A program made the translations under genes and the position numbers. Below are positions 49,280-58,063 of a stretch of 64,000 bases of DNA, one piece after another. How positions within the stretch are numbered: the first letter of the stretch is position 1; every line of letters begins with the position of its first letter. The stretch comes from Streptomyces viridiviolaceus (GTDB lineage: Bacteria > Actinomycetota > Actinomycetes > Streptomycetales > Streptomycetaceae): contig NZ_BMWA01000018.1 in NCBI RefSeq assembly GCF_014650995.1, positions 62,001 to 126,000 of the forward strand. Direction: 5' to 3'. Below the pieces are notes generated by a model, which ran no database searches, was not told the origin of the DNA, and worked only from the letters and a program-made list of their open reading frames with translations.

Positions 49280-49552
49280 CCGCTGCTCCGCTCCATACGC
49301 GACCACACACGGCGAGTGTCCCCGCCCTGGCCGGAGCAAACGTGCAGGACAGGCGGGCGAACCGCTGCTCCATCGGGTCGGACCTGGATACTTGTTGTCG
49401 CCCACCCGCGCCGGCGGCGCGACGGGCACGCACCTTCGACCAGGCAGTGCCCGACCGGCGGCCGGCGACCACGGACCGCTGCCACGGGCACCGATGTCCC
49501 GCCGCGTCACAGAGGCGAGCGGCACGCCGCTCCACGCCCACCGCAGGCGGCT

Positions 49553-50098
49553 GTGAACGGGTTGACCAGGGCCACCGCAGCAGCGACGGCCGGCCACCTC
49601 TTCTTTGAACTCGCCGCAGGCGTCGGGATGCCCTTGGCGTCCGTTCTCGGACCGTTCACCGCAGCGACCGCGTGGACCGTCGGAACAGGAACGGCCTGGC
49701 GCACGGCCGGCACCCGACCCGCGTCCGCCGATTCCGCGTTCGCCGTGCTCAACAGCGTCAGCCTGGCCGCAGTGATCGCCCACCTGACGGCCTGGCCACG
49801 CCGGCGGACGCGGCTGGCGATCCCGTGGCTCGCGGACTGCGAAGGGCTCGGCCCGCGGCTCATGCCGTACTACAACCCGATCCTCTACGTCTCGGGTGCC
49901 GCGGCCGTCGCCGCTCTGGTGCTGGAAAACGACTCCGCTTCGCGGCGCCTGCCGCTGCTGACGTTTCCGCTCGTTCCCCTCCTCGTCGCTGCCCAGCGCG
50001 CGGAACACCGGCGACTGAAGGCGATCGCGGCAACACGCCCTGGCTGGTGGAACCGCCGCCTGGCTGGAACCGGACGATGCGCTGCACACCACGACTGA
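49553..50098 (+). CDS. Integral membrane protein of unknown function
   Basis: A 181-residue protein from GTG 49553. Four hydrophobic segments are evident: ATAAATAGHLFFELAAGVGM, FTAATAWTVGTGTAW, FAVLNSVSLAAVIAHLTAWP and ILYVSGAAAVAALVLEND, plus LLTFPLVPLLVAAQRAEH. GHLFFELAAG at the start is a conserved-looking motif of small actinobacterial membrane proteins, but I cannot name the family. The start codon choice is moderate; the frame is open far upstream. Confidence 0.65.
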   Translation: MNGLTRATAAATAGHLFFELAAGVGMPLASVLGPFTAATAWTVGTGTAWRTAGTRPASADSAFAVLNSVSLAAVIAHLTAWPRRRTRLAIPWLADCEGLGPRLMPYYNPILYVSGAAAVAALVLENDSASRRLPLLTFPLVPLLVAAQRAEHRRLKAIAATRPGWWNRRLAGTGRCAAHHD

Positions 50099-50306
50099 TC
50101 AGTGCGTGTGGTGTCGGCCAGAGGCGACGACGGGCTGCTGCCCGGCCGCGCAGCTCGGGCAATCCGGGTCTGCCTGAGCGGTGCCGATGCTGATCAAGAG
50201 GAGACCGCCTCGCTCCGGCGACGCGCATGACGAGGTGGGGTGCGTACTTCGCTCTCGCCGTGCTCCAGCGCTGCCCGGCACGGCCGCGGCCCTTCATGAA
50301 GCCGAG

Positions 50307-51281
50307 TCACAGTTTGCGTGGCTCATCGTTTCTTGCCGGATCAGTGATCTCGATGCCCGCCGGGATGAAGCCGGTCTGCCCCTTGCCGGCCAGTTCTTTC
50401 AGGTGCTGCCGGTAGCGCTCCGGGGAGACGACCTTGACATTGAAGAGCATCCGGGCGTGGTCGACGCCGCAGAGCTCGGCGCACTTGCCCCGGAAGGTGC
50501 CCTCCCGGTTGGGCGTCACCTCGAAGGCGTTGACGTTGTGGCCGGGGAAGACGTCCTGCTTCATCAGGAACGGCAAGACCCAGAATGAATGGATGACGTC
50601 CCGGGAGGTGAGGATGAAGCGGACCTTCTCGCCCTTGGGCAGCCACAGTGTCGGGCCCGGGTTGCCGTTCTGCGGGTTGCGGGTGCCGGGGACCCCGACG
50701 TCGTAGACGCCCTCGGCGCCCGCGGGGAAGGCCCTGCCGTACTTGTCCGGAACGATCGCCATGTCCGGGTCGGCTTTGGCGTCACCTGTCTCGGCCCTGC
50801 CGTCCACGTTCTCGACGTAGTTGAAGCCCCAACTCCACTGGAAGCCGACCACACCGATGGTGTGAGCGGGCTTTTCGGAGAGTTTGAGGAGCTCGGACTC
50901 GTCCCGGGCGGTGAAGTAGAAAAGCACCGACACGATGAGCAGCGGGACCACGGTGTACAGCGCCTCGAGGGGCATGTTGTAGCGGGTCTGCGGGGGAACC
51001 TCGACCTTGGTCCTACTGCGGCGGTGAAAGATGACCGCCCACAGGATCAGCCCCCAGACCAGCGCGCCCACGGCGAGGGCCGCCGCCCAGGAACCCTGCC
51101 ACAGGGAAAGGATCCGCGGCGCCTCTTCCGTGACCGGGGTGGGCATACCCAGGCGGGGGAAATCCTGCCATGTGTACTCGCAACCAGAAGCGGTCGCCAG
51201 GACCAGACCCGCAGACAGCGTCTGCAGCAGCCCCCGCCGCATCAGGCGCAGCGGCAAGCGGTCACAGCCGTTTCGACTCAC
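50307..51281 (-). CDS. ctaC: Cytochrome c oxidase subunit II (lipoprotein)
   Basis: A 324-residue subunit II starting at GTG 51281. The signal peptide ends in a lipobox, LVLATASGC, so the N-terminus is lipid-anchored. Two membrane helices follow (AALAVGALVWGLILWAVIFH; LYTVVPLLIVSVLFYFTARD). The periplasmic cupredoxin domain has VVGFQWSWGFNYVENVDG and the CuA site: VIHSFWVLPF, CAELCGVDHARM with two Cys, two His and Met. It accepts electrons from cytochrome c. It normally precedes ctaD directly; here four intact or broken genes intervene. Confidence 0.96.
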   Translation of the reverse strand: MSRNGCDRLPLRLMRRGLLQTLSAGLVLATASGCEYTWQDFPRLGMPTPVTEEAPRILSLWQGSWAAALAVGALVWGLILWAVIFHRRSRTKVEVPPQTRYNMPLEALYTVVPLLIVSVLFYFTARDESELLKLSEKPAHTIGVVGFQWSWGFNYVENVDGRAETGDAKADPDMAIVPDKYGRAFPAGAEGVYDVGVPGTRNPQNGNPGPTLWLPKGEKVRFILTSRDVIHSFWVLPFLMKQDVFPGHNVNAFEVTPNREGTFRGKCAELCGVDHARMLFNVKVVSPERYRQHLKELAGKGQTGFIPAGIEITDPARNDEPRKL

Positions 51282-51529
51282 GTAGCGCCTTCCCGAGAGT
51301 CCCGGCCCGCGGGTCGGAGCTCGGCTGCGGCCGCCTCACTGGTCGGTCACCGGCCCGACGCGGGCTACAGATGGATCTTTATGCGGACAAGACACTACTG
51401 AGGCTCGCGCCGAGAGAGTGCTCAACGCGCCGCCGGGCAGCCTCGGCGCGCGCAAAGTGTGCTCTTTCTGTCCGGACGTCACCAGCTGCCTCGGCCCCGT
51501 GTGCAATCGCCCAGGTCCGCGACCTCCGG
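51282..51529. other. Intergenic region upstream of ctaC
   Basis: About 250 bp that must hold the ctaC promoter on the minus strand. CGTAGCGCCTTCCC and neighbours show no clear hexamers. Sequence to the right becomes the dehydrogenase relic. Confidence 0.35.
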
Positions 51530-51700
51530 CGGCACGGAACGCACGTGGTCCTCGAAGCCGTCGGCAACCCGCCTACGAGCAGGCCCTTGGCGTCGTCCGT
51601 CCCGGCGGCGTCATCAGCCGTGTCGGCGTCCCGCAGTACGAGGAGGCGCTGGGCCGACGCGCGCGGCCGCCCGGACCGCGAAGGTGCTCCGGCCACAGGG
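51530..51700 (+). pseudogene. Relic of a zinc-dependent alcohol dehydrogenase (NAD-binding part)
   Basis: Two frames together read RHGTHVVLEAVGN and then YEQALGVVRPGGVISRVGVP with QYEEALG. This is the Rossmann-domain segment of medium-chain alcohol/formaldehyde dehydrogenases. A frameshift separates the halves and neither end survives. It could derive from the same ancestral gene as the C-terminal relic at 41321-41450. Confidence 0.55.
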
Positions 51701-51802
51701 CGTCATCCCGATCGACCGGGGTACTCCGGATGGGTCCGGGTCAACCGGATGGCACAGTTCTCAGTCGACAGGCGGGCCTGTCCCCGTCGGGCAAGGACCA
51801 GC

Positions 51803-52645
51803 ATGGCTGCCTTCGACGACGATGCCCTTGACGTGCAGTTCATCGGCACTGCGACGCTCCTTCTGCGGTATGGCGACCTGACCCTGCTCACCGACCCGAA
51901 TTTCCTGCATCGCGGCGAGCGCGCCCACCTGGGGTACGGGTTGACGAGCCGGCGTCTGACCGAGCCGTTCCTGGGCGTGAAAGACCTCCCGCCGCTGGAC
52001 GCCGTGGTCCTCTCCCACCTGCACGGCGACCACTGGGACCGCGCGGCCAGGCGACAGCTGGAACACTCGATTCCGATCGTCACCACCCCGCATGCGGCCC
52101 GCCACCTGCGCACCTGGCAGGGGTTCGACCAGGCCGGCGGCCTGCGGACCTGGGAGAGCTGCGTTTTCCGTCGGGGCGGCTCACAGGTCCGGGTGACGGC
52201 ACTGCCCGGCCGCCACTCCCTGCAGCCCGTGCTGCGCCGGCTGCTGCCGCCGGTGATGGGCAGCATGCTGGAGTTCGGCCCCCGCGACGGGCCGGTCCGC
52301 CTGCGGCTGTATCTCTCGGGCGACACGCTCCTGTACGAGGGCCTCGACGAGATCGCCCGCCGCTTCCCCGACACCGAACTGGCCGTGCTCCACCTGGGCG
52401 GTACACAACTGCCCGGTGGCTTCGTCGTGACCATGGACGGCGCGCAGGGCGCCGAACTCGCCCGTCGGCTCGGCTGTCCCCGCGTCCTGCCGGTCCATTA
52501 CGACGACTACTCCGTCTTCCGCTCGCCCCTCGAGGAGTTTCTCACCGCGGCCGACCGACTCGGGCTGGGGGAGCGACTGGTCCACTGCGCCCGCGGCCGG
52601 CATGCCCGCGTGGTGCCTGGCGGCGATGCGCCCACGGTCCGCTGA
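51803..52645 (+). CDS. MBL-fold metallo-hydrolase (UlaG-like)
   Basis: A 280-residue metallo-beta-lactamase-fold protein with AAGGA upstream of ATG 51803. It opens LDVQFIGTATLLLRYGDLTL then LTDPNFLHRGER, the L-ascorbate-6-phosphate lactonase (UlaG) and NAPE-PLD-like subgroup pattern. The metal motif is VVLSHLHGDHWD (HxHxDH). Further ligands are in RVTALPGRHSLQPVLR, RLYLSGDTLLYEGLDE and RVLPVHYDDYSVF. The N-terminal GTAT and the DTLLYEG are typical of the subgroup, which hydrolyses lactones or phosphodiesters. The substrate is unknown. Confidence 0.93.
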   Translation: MAAFDDDALDVQFIGTATLLLRYGDLTLLTDPNFLHRGERAHLGYGLTSRRLTEPFLGVKDLPPLDAVVLSHLHGDHWDRAARRQLEHSIPIVTTPHAARHLRTWQGFDQAGGLRTWESCVFRRGGSQVRVTALPGRHSLQPVLRRLLPPVMGSMLEFGPRDGPVRLRLYLSGDTLLYEGLDEIARRFPDTELAVLHLGGTQLPGGFVVTMDGAQGAELARRLGCPRVLPVHYDDYSVFRSPLEEFLTAADRLGLGERLVHCARGRHARVVPGGDAPTVR

Positions 52646-53074
52646 CCGCTGCCGACCGCGCGACGGCGCCCGGACGCAGGTGCGCGCGCTGCGGCGGACC
52701 CGGCCGAAGCCCTGTTGGTGCGAGGTGCTGGTGGGCGGCCCTGGCGGGTACGGCTCCCGGACTCCCAGGACGTATTCGGCTACGGGCGCTGCGAGCACGT
52801 CCAGCAGAGCCGCCACAGGACGGAAGACCAGCAAGTGGCCCGGGGCCGGAGAGCGCGAAGACCCGGAGGCCGCGCCGGGGACGGCCGGGCGCAGGAACCC
52901 ACAGAGCAAGGCCGAGCGGGTGGCCAGGACAAGCAACAGCGGAGCCTACGCCTACCCGGCCCTCGGCCGGAAGCGCCTCCCGGCGCAGCGCCCGGGTGAG
53001 ACACCGCGCCAGGCCGCACCCAGCGGCCGCGGCCTGGCGTGGTGAACCCGCGGCACAGGGGTACTCGCCGTGCC
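52646..53074. other. Intergenic region, no gene recognised
   Basis: About 430 bp. Frames are Arg/Pro/Gly-rich shadows. No promoter or repeat stands out. Confidence 0.4.
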
Positions 53075-53608
53075 ATGGTCAAGCAGTCGCTGTGGCAGGG
53101 GCTGGTCGCGGGGACAGCCGGAGGCATCGTGATGACACTCGGTGAAAAGATCGAGCAGGCTCTCACCGGCCGGCCTGACTCCCATGTACCCGCACGAGTC
53201 CTCCAACGCCTGACCGGCCTGCCCGAACGCCCCGGCAAGCAGCCACTGCCGGTCAACTGGGCCATGCACCACGGCCAGGCCGCCCTCCTCGGCGTGTTGC
53301 GCTCGGTCATGGCCAACGCCGGTCTGCGCGGTCCGGTCGCCTCCGCCCAGTTCGCCGTCGTCCGCCTCACGAACGACCAGATCCTGGAGAACGCCACCGG
53401 CGTCGGCGCCCCGCCTCCCGGCTGGCCTCGCAAGGAGCTGGTCGTGGACCTGCTGCACAAGGCCGTCTACGCCTTCGTCACCGGCGCCGTGGCCGACGCC
53501 CTCGCCGCCCGCGGCGGGCCCGGACCCGGTCAACGTCATGCCGCCCTGCGCCCTGGCCGTCACCCCGACGTGAGCCCCCTGCCCCGCACGGACGCCCACG
53601 GACGGTGA
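53075..53608 (+). CDS. Conserved hypothetical membrane-associated protein
   Basis: A 177-residue protein. ATG 53075 is chosen; the frame is open to GTG 53039. Residues 5-25 form a Gly-rich hydrophobic helix (QGLVAGTAGGIVMTLGEKIE). Conserved-looking motifs follow: LTGRPDSHVPARVLQRLTGL, LPVNWAMHHGQAALLGVLRS and LTNDQILENATGVGAPPPGW, then VVDLLHKAVYAFVTGAVAD. A group of uncharacterised actinobacterial proteins shares this order. Its function is unknown. It may form an operon with the gene at 53872. Confidence 0.75.
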   Translation: MVKQSLWQGLVAGTAGGIVMTLGEKIEQALTGRPDSHVPARVLQRLTGLPERPGKQPLPVNWAMHHGQAALLGVLRSVMANAGLRGPVASAQFAVVRLTNDQILENATGVGAPPPGWPRKELVVDLLHKAVYAFVTGAVADALAARGGPGPGQRHAALRPGRHPDVSPLPRTDAHGR

Positions 53609-53871
53609 TCCCGGCCTCTCGGCAGTCTGTCGCTCCGTGTCCGCCGGCGACGGGGTGAACGTGATGCCGGCGCCCCGGGGGGTCTTTGCGGTGTCCATGA
53701 TCTGCAACGCGGCCGGATCACGCGAGCGATCGGCAGGGCCGCCACGGGTTCTTCCCACCTGGTGGTGGGGGCAGGACAAACCAGACCGCATGCAGCATCG
53801 AGGCAGCACTTGACTGACTCGGCCGGGGCACTCGGTGACCGTCGACAGGTTCGAGACCCCTAAGGGAAATC

Positions 53872-54444
53872 ATGAGCGCGACAGCACGAGGCGCCGGCGA
53901 CGGTCAGACGCGGCAGAGAAGGCTGGACATCTTTCTCAATGATCACCTGGCCGGTGCGACGGCCGGTGCAGAGCTCGCCCGGCGCATGGCCCAGGAGCAC
54001 GGAGGTTCGGCGTACGGCAACGACTTGAAGAACCTGGCGGCGGAGATCTCGCAGGACCGCCGGACCCTGCTGCGGCTGATGGCGGACCTCGACGTTCCCG
54101 TGAAGCACTACAAGGTCTACGGGGCATGGCTGGGCGAGAAGATCGGACGTGTGAAGCCCAACGGCCGCCTGCTGCGTCGCTCCGGCCTCACCGCGCTGGT
54201 CGAGCTCGAAGCACTGCGGCTGGGGGCGCAGGGCAAGGCGCTGCTCTGGCGCGCCCTGCTGTTGACGGCGGCACAGGACTCACGCCTGGTCTCCGACCGG
54301 CTGGAGCAGCTGCTGCAAAGGGTCGGGCAGCAGATCGAGACGTTGGATTCCCTGCACGACAGGGCCGCAACGGCACTGCTGTCCACCACCCCACCGCTGG
54401 AAGCGACATCAGAATCTGCCATCGGGGAGGACACACCCTCGTGA
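53872..54444 (+). CDS. Conserved helical hypothetical protein
   Basis: A 190-residue, almost entirely helical protein. Characteristic segments are RRLDIFLNDHLAGATAGAEL, AYGNDLKNLAAEISQDRRTL and LMADLDVPVKHYKVYGAWLG, then GRLLRRSGLTALVELEALRL and a final helical bundle (LEQLLQRVGQQIETLDSLHD). The same order occurs in uncharacterised Streptomyces proteins, often near stress genes. Spaced Asp/His/Glu in helix 1-3 might bind metal, but this is speculation. GGGAAATC precedes the ATG. Confidence 0.8.
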   Translation: MSATARGAGDGQTRQRRLDIFLNDHLAGATAGAELARRMAQEHGGSAYGNDLKNLAAEISQDRRTLLRLMADLDVPVKHYKVYGAWLGEKIGRVKPNGRLLRRSGLTALVELEALRLGAQGKALLWRALLLTAAQDSRLVSDRLEQLLQRVGQQIETLDSLHDRAATALLSTTPPLEATSESAIGEDTPS

Positions 54445-54582
54445 TCACGCCTGAGCAGCATGGGCGTTGAGGTGCCGTCTTCTGCGTCGTGGGTCAGGGG
54501 CTCTGCGGTCGGTGAGGAAGAGCGGGCCGTGGGTGCGGTCGTCGATGAGCCAGGGCAGGAGCCGGGCGGTGCCGGACTGCAG
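54445..54582 (-). pseudogene. Relic of a tyrosine recombinase/integrase
   Basis: A 45-residue tail reads LQSGTARLLPWLIDDRTHGP then LFLTDRRAPDP and ends in a basic stretch. The order 'TARLLP.L..GRTRGPLFLTDRR' is common in actinobacterial phage-type integrases just before the catalytic region. The Arg and Tyr catalytic residues are missing. With the replication-relaxation relic at 34.4 kb and the Cys-rich protein at 55.4 kb it suggests former mobile elements. Confidence 0.45.
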
Positions 54583-54679
54583 ATTCACGGGACATGGGTA
54601 CGCCTTCGCATCGCTGAGCGGATCAGCCGCAACCGCGGCTCCGTGCCGGCCGGGCCGCGGTCGCTGCCCGGTAGCCTGC

Positions 54680-55205
54680 GGCAGCTGTACGGCCGAACAA
54701 CGGCCGGACGTGCTCGGATGCCAGAACCACATCATGCCCCTGGCACGAAGTCCTCACCGATCCTCTGGGTGAGCTGCTGGTATTCGGTGTCGAGAACCAG
54801 GGAGGCTTCTACTGGGGCCTGCCATGGACCCTGGAGCAGCCGGAGGACGATCCGACCGTCTGGTTTTGCGAGTTCGACAAGAAGCCGGTGGCCGAGCAGG
54901 AGCCGCTCAGCGGCTCCCTCCTCCAGTTCTCCCTCTTCGAAGCCGCCATGAGCGCCCACTACGTGGGCCTCGCCACCCTCAGCGACCATCAAGTAGCGCA
55001 GCTCACCGTACCTCTGCAGCGGGTCCCGCTGCGGCCCTTCTGGCCTCGGGCCTCCATCCGCTTCTACGTCGCCCCAGGTCTCGTCCTGTACCTCGGCGAC
55101 GCCGTGGAAGTGGGCAAGTTCGATCTGTGGGCCGGTGCCACACGCCGCAGCGCTCTGCAGGCCCTCGCGGAATCCGACGTCAAGTGGAGCCGCTTCGACG
55201 GCTGA
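54680..55205 (+). pseudogene. N-terminally disrupted SUKH-like protein
   Basis: The main frame reads EVLTDPLGELLVFGVENQGG then FYWGLPWTLEQPEDDPTVWF and FDKKPVAEQEPLSGSLLQFS, and ends FDLWAGATRRSALQALAESD then VKWSRFDG. A preceding piece in another frame, RPDVLGCQNHIMPLA, supplies the expected upstream part, so a frameshift lies near 54740. The 'vFg.EnQG...w' block resembles SUKH/SMI1-type immunity-like proteins. A truncated product from GTG 54888 is possible. Confidence 0.45.
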
Positions 55206-55428
55206 CAGCCGTCAGATGTCCGTCGTACCGGGCGAGGACCGCTCCACGAGTTCGTGGACAGCGCAGAGCCGACCTGCGAGACCAGCCGTCTGTCGGGACA
55301 CCGCAACAGGTAGCCGGCTCACCGCCTGGGATCCGCGAAGCCCCGGGGGGAGAAATCTGCTGCCCAACGCCATTGCGGGTAGCACATAGTGGAGCCACAC
55401 ATCACCGATCAACCTGGAGCAAGCGGCC
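55206..55428. other. Short intergenic region
   Basis: About 220 bp. TAGTGGAGCCACACATCACC near the end shows no promoter motif. The GTG of the next gene lies 9 bp after GGAGCAAGC. Confidence 0.35.
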
Positions 55429-56028
55429 GTGACGACCGTGCACAGCGAACCTTCCACCGAGCGGATCCCCGGGCGGGCCTGGACCGTCCGCATCGTCGGC
55501 CACGGCCGAACCTCCGCCTCGGTCACCTGCAGCACCGCGGCGTGCCGGATGCCGCCCCGCTCCGAGGACCTCGCCGCGCTGCGCGCCTTCGCCGCCCGGC
55601 ACGCCGCCGCCCACGCAAAGGCGGCCAACGTCCGCCCCAACGCCTGGTGCCACTGCGGCTCCCAGCACTGCGGCGCCCACCCCGACACCAAGACGCACTG
55701 CTCCGGCGCCGTACTGATGATCCTGCGCCACGACCCGGTCATGCGCCGCGTGTGGAGCGTCGAAGAAGTCTGCGAAACCTGCGCGCCGCTGATCCCGAAC
55801 GCCACCGTCCTGGCCCGCGCCGAACGACCCCGCCGCACCCCCGACCGGCCCACCACGCAGGCGCCTGCCCCCGTGCGGCCGTCCATCGCGGGCGGCTTCT
55901 CCTCGCCCGTCGCCCCCGGCGAGCCCGCGCCCGTGCGACGCTCCCGGCGCAGCACCCAGCACCCAGCGCCCCCGGCCCCGGCGGCCCGGCCAGGGACGCT
56001 GAGGCACGAGACCCGCGCCGGTGACTGA
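55429..56028 (+). CDS. Cys/His-rich zinc-binding-like protein, Pro-rich tail
   Basis: A 199-residue protein from GTG 55429. The N-terminal 125 residues hold four Cys groups: SVTCSTAACRM, WCHCGSQHCGAH, THCSGAVLMI and VCETCAPLIPN, suitable for one or two zinc sites. The C-terminal 75 residues are Pro/Arg/Ala-rich and disordered. Similar proteins are often found on actinobacterial integrative elements and plasmids, frequently near DNA-binding genes. The function is unknown. An integrase relic 0.85 kb away supports a mobile-element origin. Confidence 0.75.
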   Translation: MTTVHSEPSTERIPGRAWTVRIVGHGRTSASVTCSTAACRMPPRSEDLAALRAFAARHAAAHAKAANVRPNAWCHCGSQHCGAHPDTKTHCSGAVLMILRHDPVMRRVWSVEEVCETCAPLIPNATVLARAERPRRTPDRPTTQAPAPVRPSIAGGFSSPVAPGEPAPVRRSRRSTQHPAPPAPAARPGTLRHETRAGD

Positions 56029-57409
56029 GTCGCTGCCCCGCCTCGTCCAATCAGGCCTGCTGAAGGTAAGTGCTGGTGTACGCCTGGGTGTCGCGCACCA
56101 GCATGCGGGATCCCGGTCCGCTTCGCCTCGCGGGACGCTGCTGCTGACCGGCGCGGCCGCAATCCCGCTGGGCGGGACGTCGTCGACCGCCGCGGCGCCA
56201 CCCCGTTCCCGGTACGGGCAGGCTGCTGTCAGCCGCCGTCCCCGGGCCGCGCGGCGCCCCCCGCCGCTCGAGCAGAAGGCCCCGTGGAGGTGAGGACTTC
56301 CGCCAGGCCCGCTTGTCCGGGACGGGCAGGAAGCGGTCGCTGTACTTCGGTGGGGGAGCTGACGAGCGGTGCGTCGACTGCTCCACCATCGAGCCGGCGA
56401 AGCGGTCGGCGCGGCGTTCTTGGGCAAGTCCGTGCAGACTCTGCTCGGCGACAACTAACCGATAGTGGGGGTTCGGTGAGCAAGAGAACGATCCTGGGGG
56501 CCGCGGTGCTGTTGGCTGCGGCCACCGGGTGCGGTGGGGAAGATGACTCGGCGGCGCAGGAGAGATCGCACCGGATCGCCGGCCGTGCCACAAAAAGTGG
56601 CCGATCGCCAGCGACGGGCGGCGGATCCATGCGGACCGCCGCCTCTGCATGACCGCCACCCCGCGCGTCTTTCGCCGCCCTTGAGCTGACCGAGTCCGCC
56701 GACCTGACCCGTCCGCGCCGCCGCCGTGGCGTGGCGGGGCCGGACGTGGACGTGTTCGCCAACTCCATGGACAACGAGCAGGTTTACGGAAGAACGCGCT
56801 CGCGCAGGCCGTGGCGCTTCGGCGTACGGGACACCGCTGAGGTCGTAGATCGCTGTGACCGTGGCGGGCAGGGCAAGCTGTCCGCTTGTGGAGGTGGCGG
56901 GCATCAGCTTCCGGATGCCGGCCGGGGCACCGGGGGAAAGCAGGGCTTGGGTGCAGCGGTGGCGGCGTCGCGTCTGGGCGATGCACTGGATCTCGTCCAC
57001 CGGACGGGCGGCCAGGGAGCGCACGTACAGCAGCTGCACGATGGGGCGGGCCGGGCGGCAGACCGCTGAGGCTCCTTCCTGGGGTGCCGGGCGGTCCGGA
57101 GCAGCCGGGGGAGGGGAGAAGGCGCCGGCGTCGATCCGGCGGCGGTGTTCACCGCCAGAGCCCGGCGCAGTTCAGCCAGCTCGGGAGAGGTTGCCCGGGC
57201 CAGCAGGTTGAGAGCCGCACCGCAGTACTGGACCGCCTGGTCGCGCAGCAAGGGCTGTAGGGCGGTGCGCCGTTCGGTGGAGACGTCCATGTGGAGCGTC
57301 GGTTCCTGGGCCGGACGTCTGAGCGGGTGCTGTTGCCTGTGTCCAGGACGCGGCAACATCGGCCCGGTCACGGAGGGCCAGGATCATTCCGGTGCTCCGG
57401 GCAACGCTG
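56029..57409. other. Long decayed region, mostly no gene
   Basis: About 1.4 kb holds only fragments. A frame ending VGAAFLGKSVQTLLGDN stops at 56458, just before the lipoprotein-like start. Other frames are Arg/Pro-rich. It looks like eroded coding DNA between the Cys-rich protein and the secreted paralogue. Confidence 0.4.
56476..56652 (+). pseudogene. N-terminal fragment of a lipoprotein
   Basis: GTG 56476 after GGGGGTTCG encodes MSKRTILGAAVLLAAATGCG then GEDDSAAQERSHRIAG and a stop after 58 codons. The lipobox AAATGC is intact, but the mature protein is only about 38 residues and loses similarity after HRIAG. It is probably the front of a truncated lipoprotein gene. A short functional lipopeptide cannot be excluded. 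Confidence 0.4.
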
Positions 57410-57979
57410 TCACCACTCCTCGTCGCTGATCACCCGGAAGCTGCCCACGACGCCGTCGTCACCGAACAGGCTCCCCTGGGCGGTACCGGTCACAACGCCA
57501 TGGGTGGAGCCGTGCGGACTCACGGTGGCAACCGGAGCGTCGTTGTCACAGGTGAAGCCGCGGAAGACTTCGACGGTCTTCCGGCTGTCATTGAAAATGC
57601 TGAAGCTGCTGGAGCCCAGTCCGCTGGCCGCAGTGATGCAGCCGTCGGCGGAGGCCGAGTACGTACGTTCGTTGAAGTGGATTCTTCCCTCTTCCTCATG
57701 GCTGTAGCCGCCTTCACCGCCCTCGCGGTCGCGGCCCTCGTCCTCCTTCTCGCTGCCTGAGTGGCCGTTGCCCTCGGAAACCCCAGTAGGGGCGGCTCGT
57801 TGGACAGGCTTGGTCACGCGTTGGACAGGCTGAGCCGGACGCTGGACAGGGGCGGCCGCGTGGTGCACAGAGGGTGACGCCGAGGTGGCGTCGGAGGGCG
57901 AGGCGTAAGTGATACCGGTGACTGCGAGGACCGCCGTGCCAACGCCGGCAGTGGCCAAAGCGAATGTATGCGTGGGCAT
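57410..57979 (-). CDS. Secreted protein, paralogue of the 4.8-kb gene
   Basis: A 189-residue exported protein starting at ATG 57979 with GAGAGACG upstream. Residues 1-28 are a signal peptide (TAGVGTAVLAVTGITYA). A Pro/Gln repeat region (QRPAQPVQRVTKPVQRAAP) and an acidic Gly/Glu linker follow. The C-terminal domain, HFNERTYSASADGCITAASG, NDSRKTVEVFRGFTCDNDAP and VVGSFRVISDEEW, aligns closely with the domain of the 4798-5355 gene, including both Cys. The conserved two-block promoter lies 42-84 bp upstream. The family name and role are unknown; extracellular location is certain enough from the signal peptide. Confidence 0.8.
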   Translation of the reverse strand: MPTHTFALATAGVGTAVLAVTGITYASPSDATSASPSVHHAAAPVQRPAQPVQRVTKPVQRAAPTGVSEGNGHSGSEKEDEGRDREGGEGGYSHEEEGRIHFNERTYSASADGCITAASGLGSSSFSIFNDSRKTVEVFRGFTCDNDAPVATVSPHGSTHGVVTGTAQGSLFGDDGVVGSFRVISDEEW

Positions 57980-58020
57980 GTCACGTCTCTCTGTCTCGCG
58001 AACATCGGCCGAGCGACCGA

Positions 58021-58063
58021 CTTGCGATGAACGTAATGACTGCTCATGTAGCTGTCATTTCGG
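58021..58063 (-). promoter_or_regulatory. Conserved two-block promoter of the secreted paralogue
   Basis: On the minus strand CCGAAATGACAGC (58063-58051) is followed 15 nt later by TACGTTCATCGCAAG (58035-58021). Both blocks and the spacing equal those at 4710-4753. Confidence 0.6.

Noticed and set aside
48551..49552. Long plus-strand extension upstream of the membrane protein at 49553
   Set aside because: It is antisense to the DUF2071 gene and has shadow-type composition; the first membrane-protein residues begin at 49553.
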